Both the position numbers and the translations under genes were made by a program. Source: Russula earlei (Eukaryota > Basidiomycota > Agaricomycetes > Russulales > Russulaceae). Taken from it: DNA of 19,370 bases. The notes under the pieces are model-generated. The model searched no databases and was not told where the DNA came from. It was given only the letters and a program-made list of their open reading frames with translations. This document shows, piece after piece, positions 19,048 through 19,370 of this stretch (positions are counted from its first letter, which is position 1; each line of letters opens with the position of its first letter). The stretch lies in NCBI GenBank assembly GCA_025769875.1, contig JAGFNK010000876.1, forward strand, positions 1 to 19,370, read 5' to 3'.

Positions 19048-19370
19048 CTCCCCCTCGCTTTGTGGACAGGCCGAGTCCTGACGCAAAGTGTTTGACCTTT
19101 ACTGAAGGGAGCGCCTTGGTGAGCGCGTCGGCGAGCATGTCATCTGTTGGGCAATACACGAGTCGCGCAGAACCTTGCTCGATGACCCATCGAATCCAGT
19201 GGTACCGGACGTCAATGTGTTTGGTCCGGGCGTGATACTGATGGTCGCGCGCGAGCGCGATAGCTGACTGATTGTCGGAGAAAAGGGTGGTGGCGTTAGA
19301 GAGGGGGCCAAAGACTTCTGAGATGAGGCTGCGCAGCCATAGCGCTTCCTTCATCCCGTGAGTGGCCGCA
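19040..19370 (-). CDS. copia-2 pol polyprotein, C-terminal part (RNase H)
   Basis: This is the C-terminal end of a Ty1/copia polyprotein, open to the right edge of the window. It has the RNase H hallmarks seen in copia-1: GMKEALWLRSLISEVFG, FSDNQSAIALARD with the catalytic Asp, HARTKHIDVRYHWIR, and VYCPTDDMLADALTKALP. It ends GGVL and TAA, with the stop inside the LTR as in copia-1. The protein is clearly diverged from copia-1, so it is a different family. No stop interrupts the visible 110 codons. The element is oriented opposite to copia-1 and parallel to the F-box genes. Confidence 0.9.
   Translation of the reverse strand, partial: AATHGMKEALWLRSLISEVFGPLSNATTLFSDNQSAIALARDHQYHARTKHIDVRYHWIRWVIEQGSARLVYCPTDDMLADALTKALPSVKVKHFASGLGLSTKRGGVL

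Noticed and set aside
10663..19370. Copia-1 and copia-2 as two ends of one rearranged element
   Set aside because: Their RNase H proteins and LTRs are clearly different and copia-1 has its own complete ends, so they are separate families.

Overview
The window looks like a repeat-rich, accessory stretch of a filamentous basidiomycete genome, probably an Agaricomycete. This rests on the style of the F-box/leucine-rich genes, the short GT-AG introns of about 50 to 77 nt with a CTGAC branch site, and the Ty1/copia elements. No species can be named from the sequence. No RNA gene, CRISPR array or bacterial-type operon was seen.

The backbone is an array of two alternating units. Unit one is an F-box gene on the minus strand, present four times: A (1-1160, broken, cut by the window edge), B (4123-5672, the only copy with an intact main exon), C (7108-8694, frameshifted) and D (17333-18636, frameshifted and beheaded). 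Unit two, called 'gene X' here, is an unrecognised plus-strand gene left as degenerate copies: X1 (1960-3429), a tail-only remnant X2 (6878-7046), X3 (about 9362-10160) and X4 (about 15547-17291). Each X copy runs tail-to-tail into the next F-box gene. The array looks like a tandemly duplicated X/F-box cassette undergoing birth-and-death decay.

Comparing F-box copies A, B and C shows two small upstream exons (13 nt and about 66 nt). Both join in phase 1 to the long F-box exon and would be missed by simple ORF calling. Copy A has lost the intron-1 donor and copy B the intron-2 donor, while C keeps both splice sites but has coding frameshifts.

Two copia retrotransposons have entered the array. 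Copia-1 (10663-15513, plus strand) is full length, with 294-bp and 277-bp LTRs, a CCGTA target duplication, a primer site matching the anticodon arm of initiator tRNA-Met, and one gag-pol frame. That frame is broken only by three TGA codons, each explicable as CGA to TGA. Its LTRs differ by two CpG transitions and one 17-bp repeat unit, so it is young but apparently dead by C-to-T decay. Copia-2 (18637 to the right edge, minus strand) shows its 3' LTR and the RNase H end of pol. It appears to have inserted into the F-box-coding end of copy D.

Two stretches of strongly biased strand composition remain unexplained: 3430-4050 (purine-rich) and about 5950-6870 (pyrimidine-rich). I found no convincing new biological system. 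The points most worth checking are the cassette array with its hidden exons, the conserved but unidentified gene X, and the mutation pattern and LTR repeat variation of copia-1.
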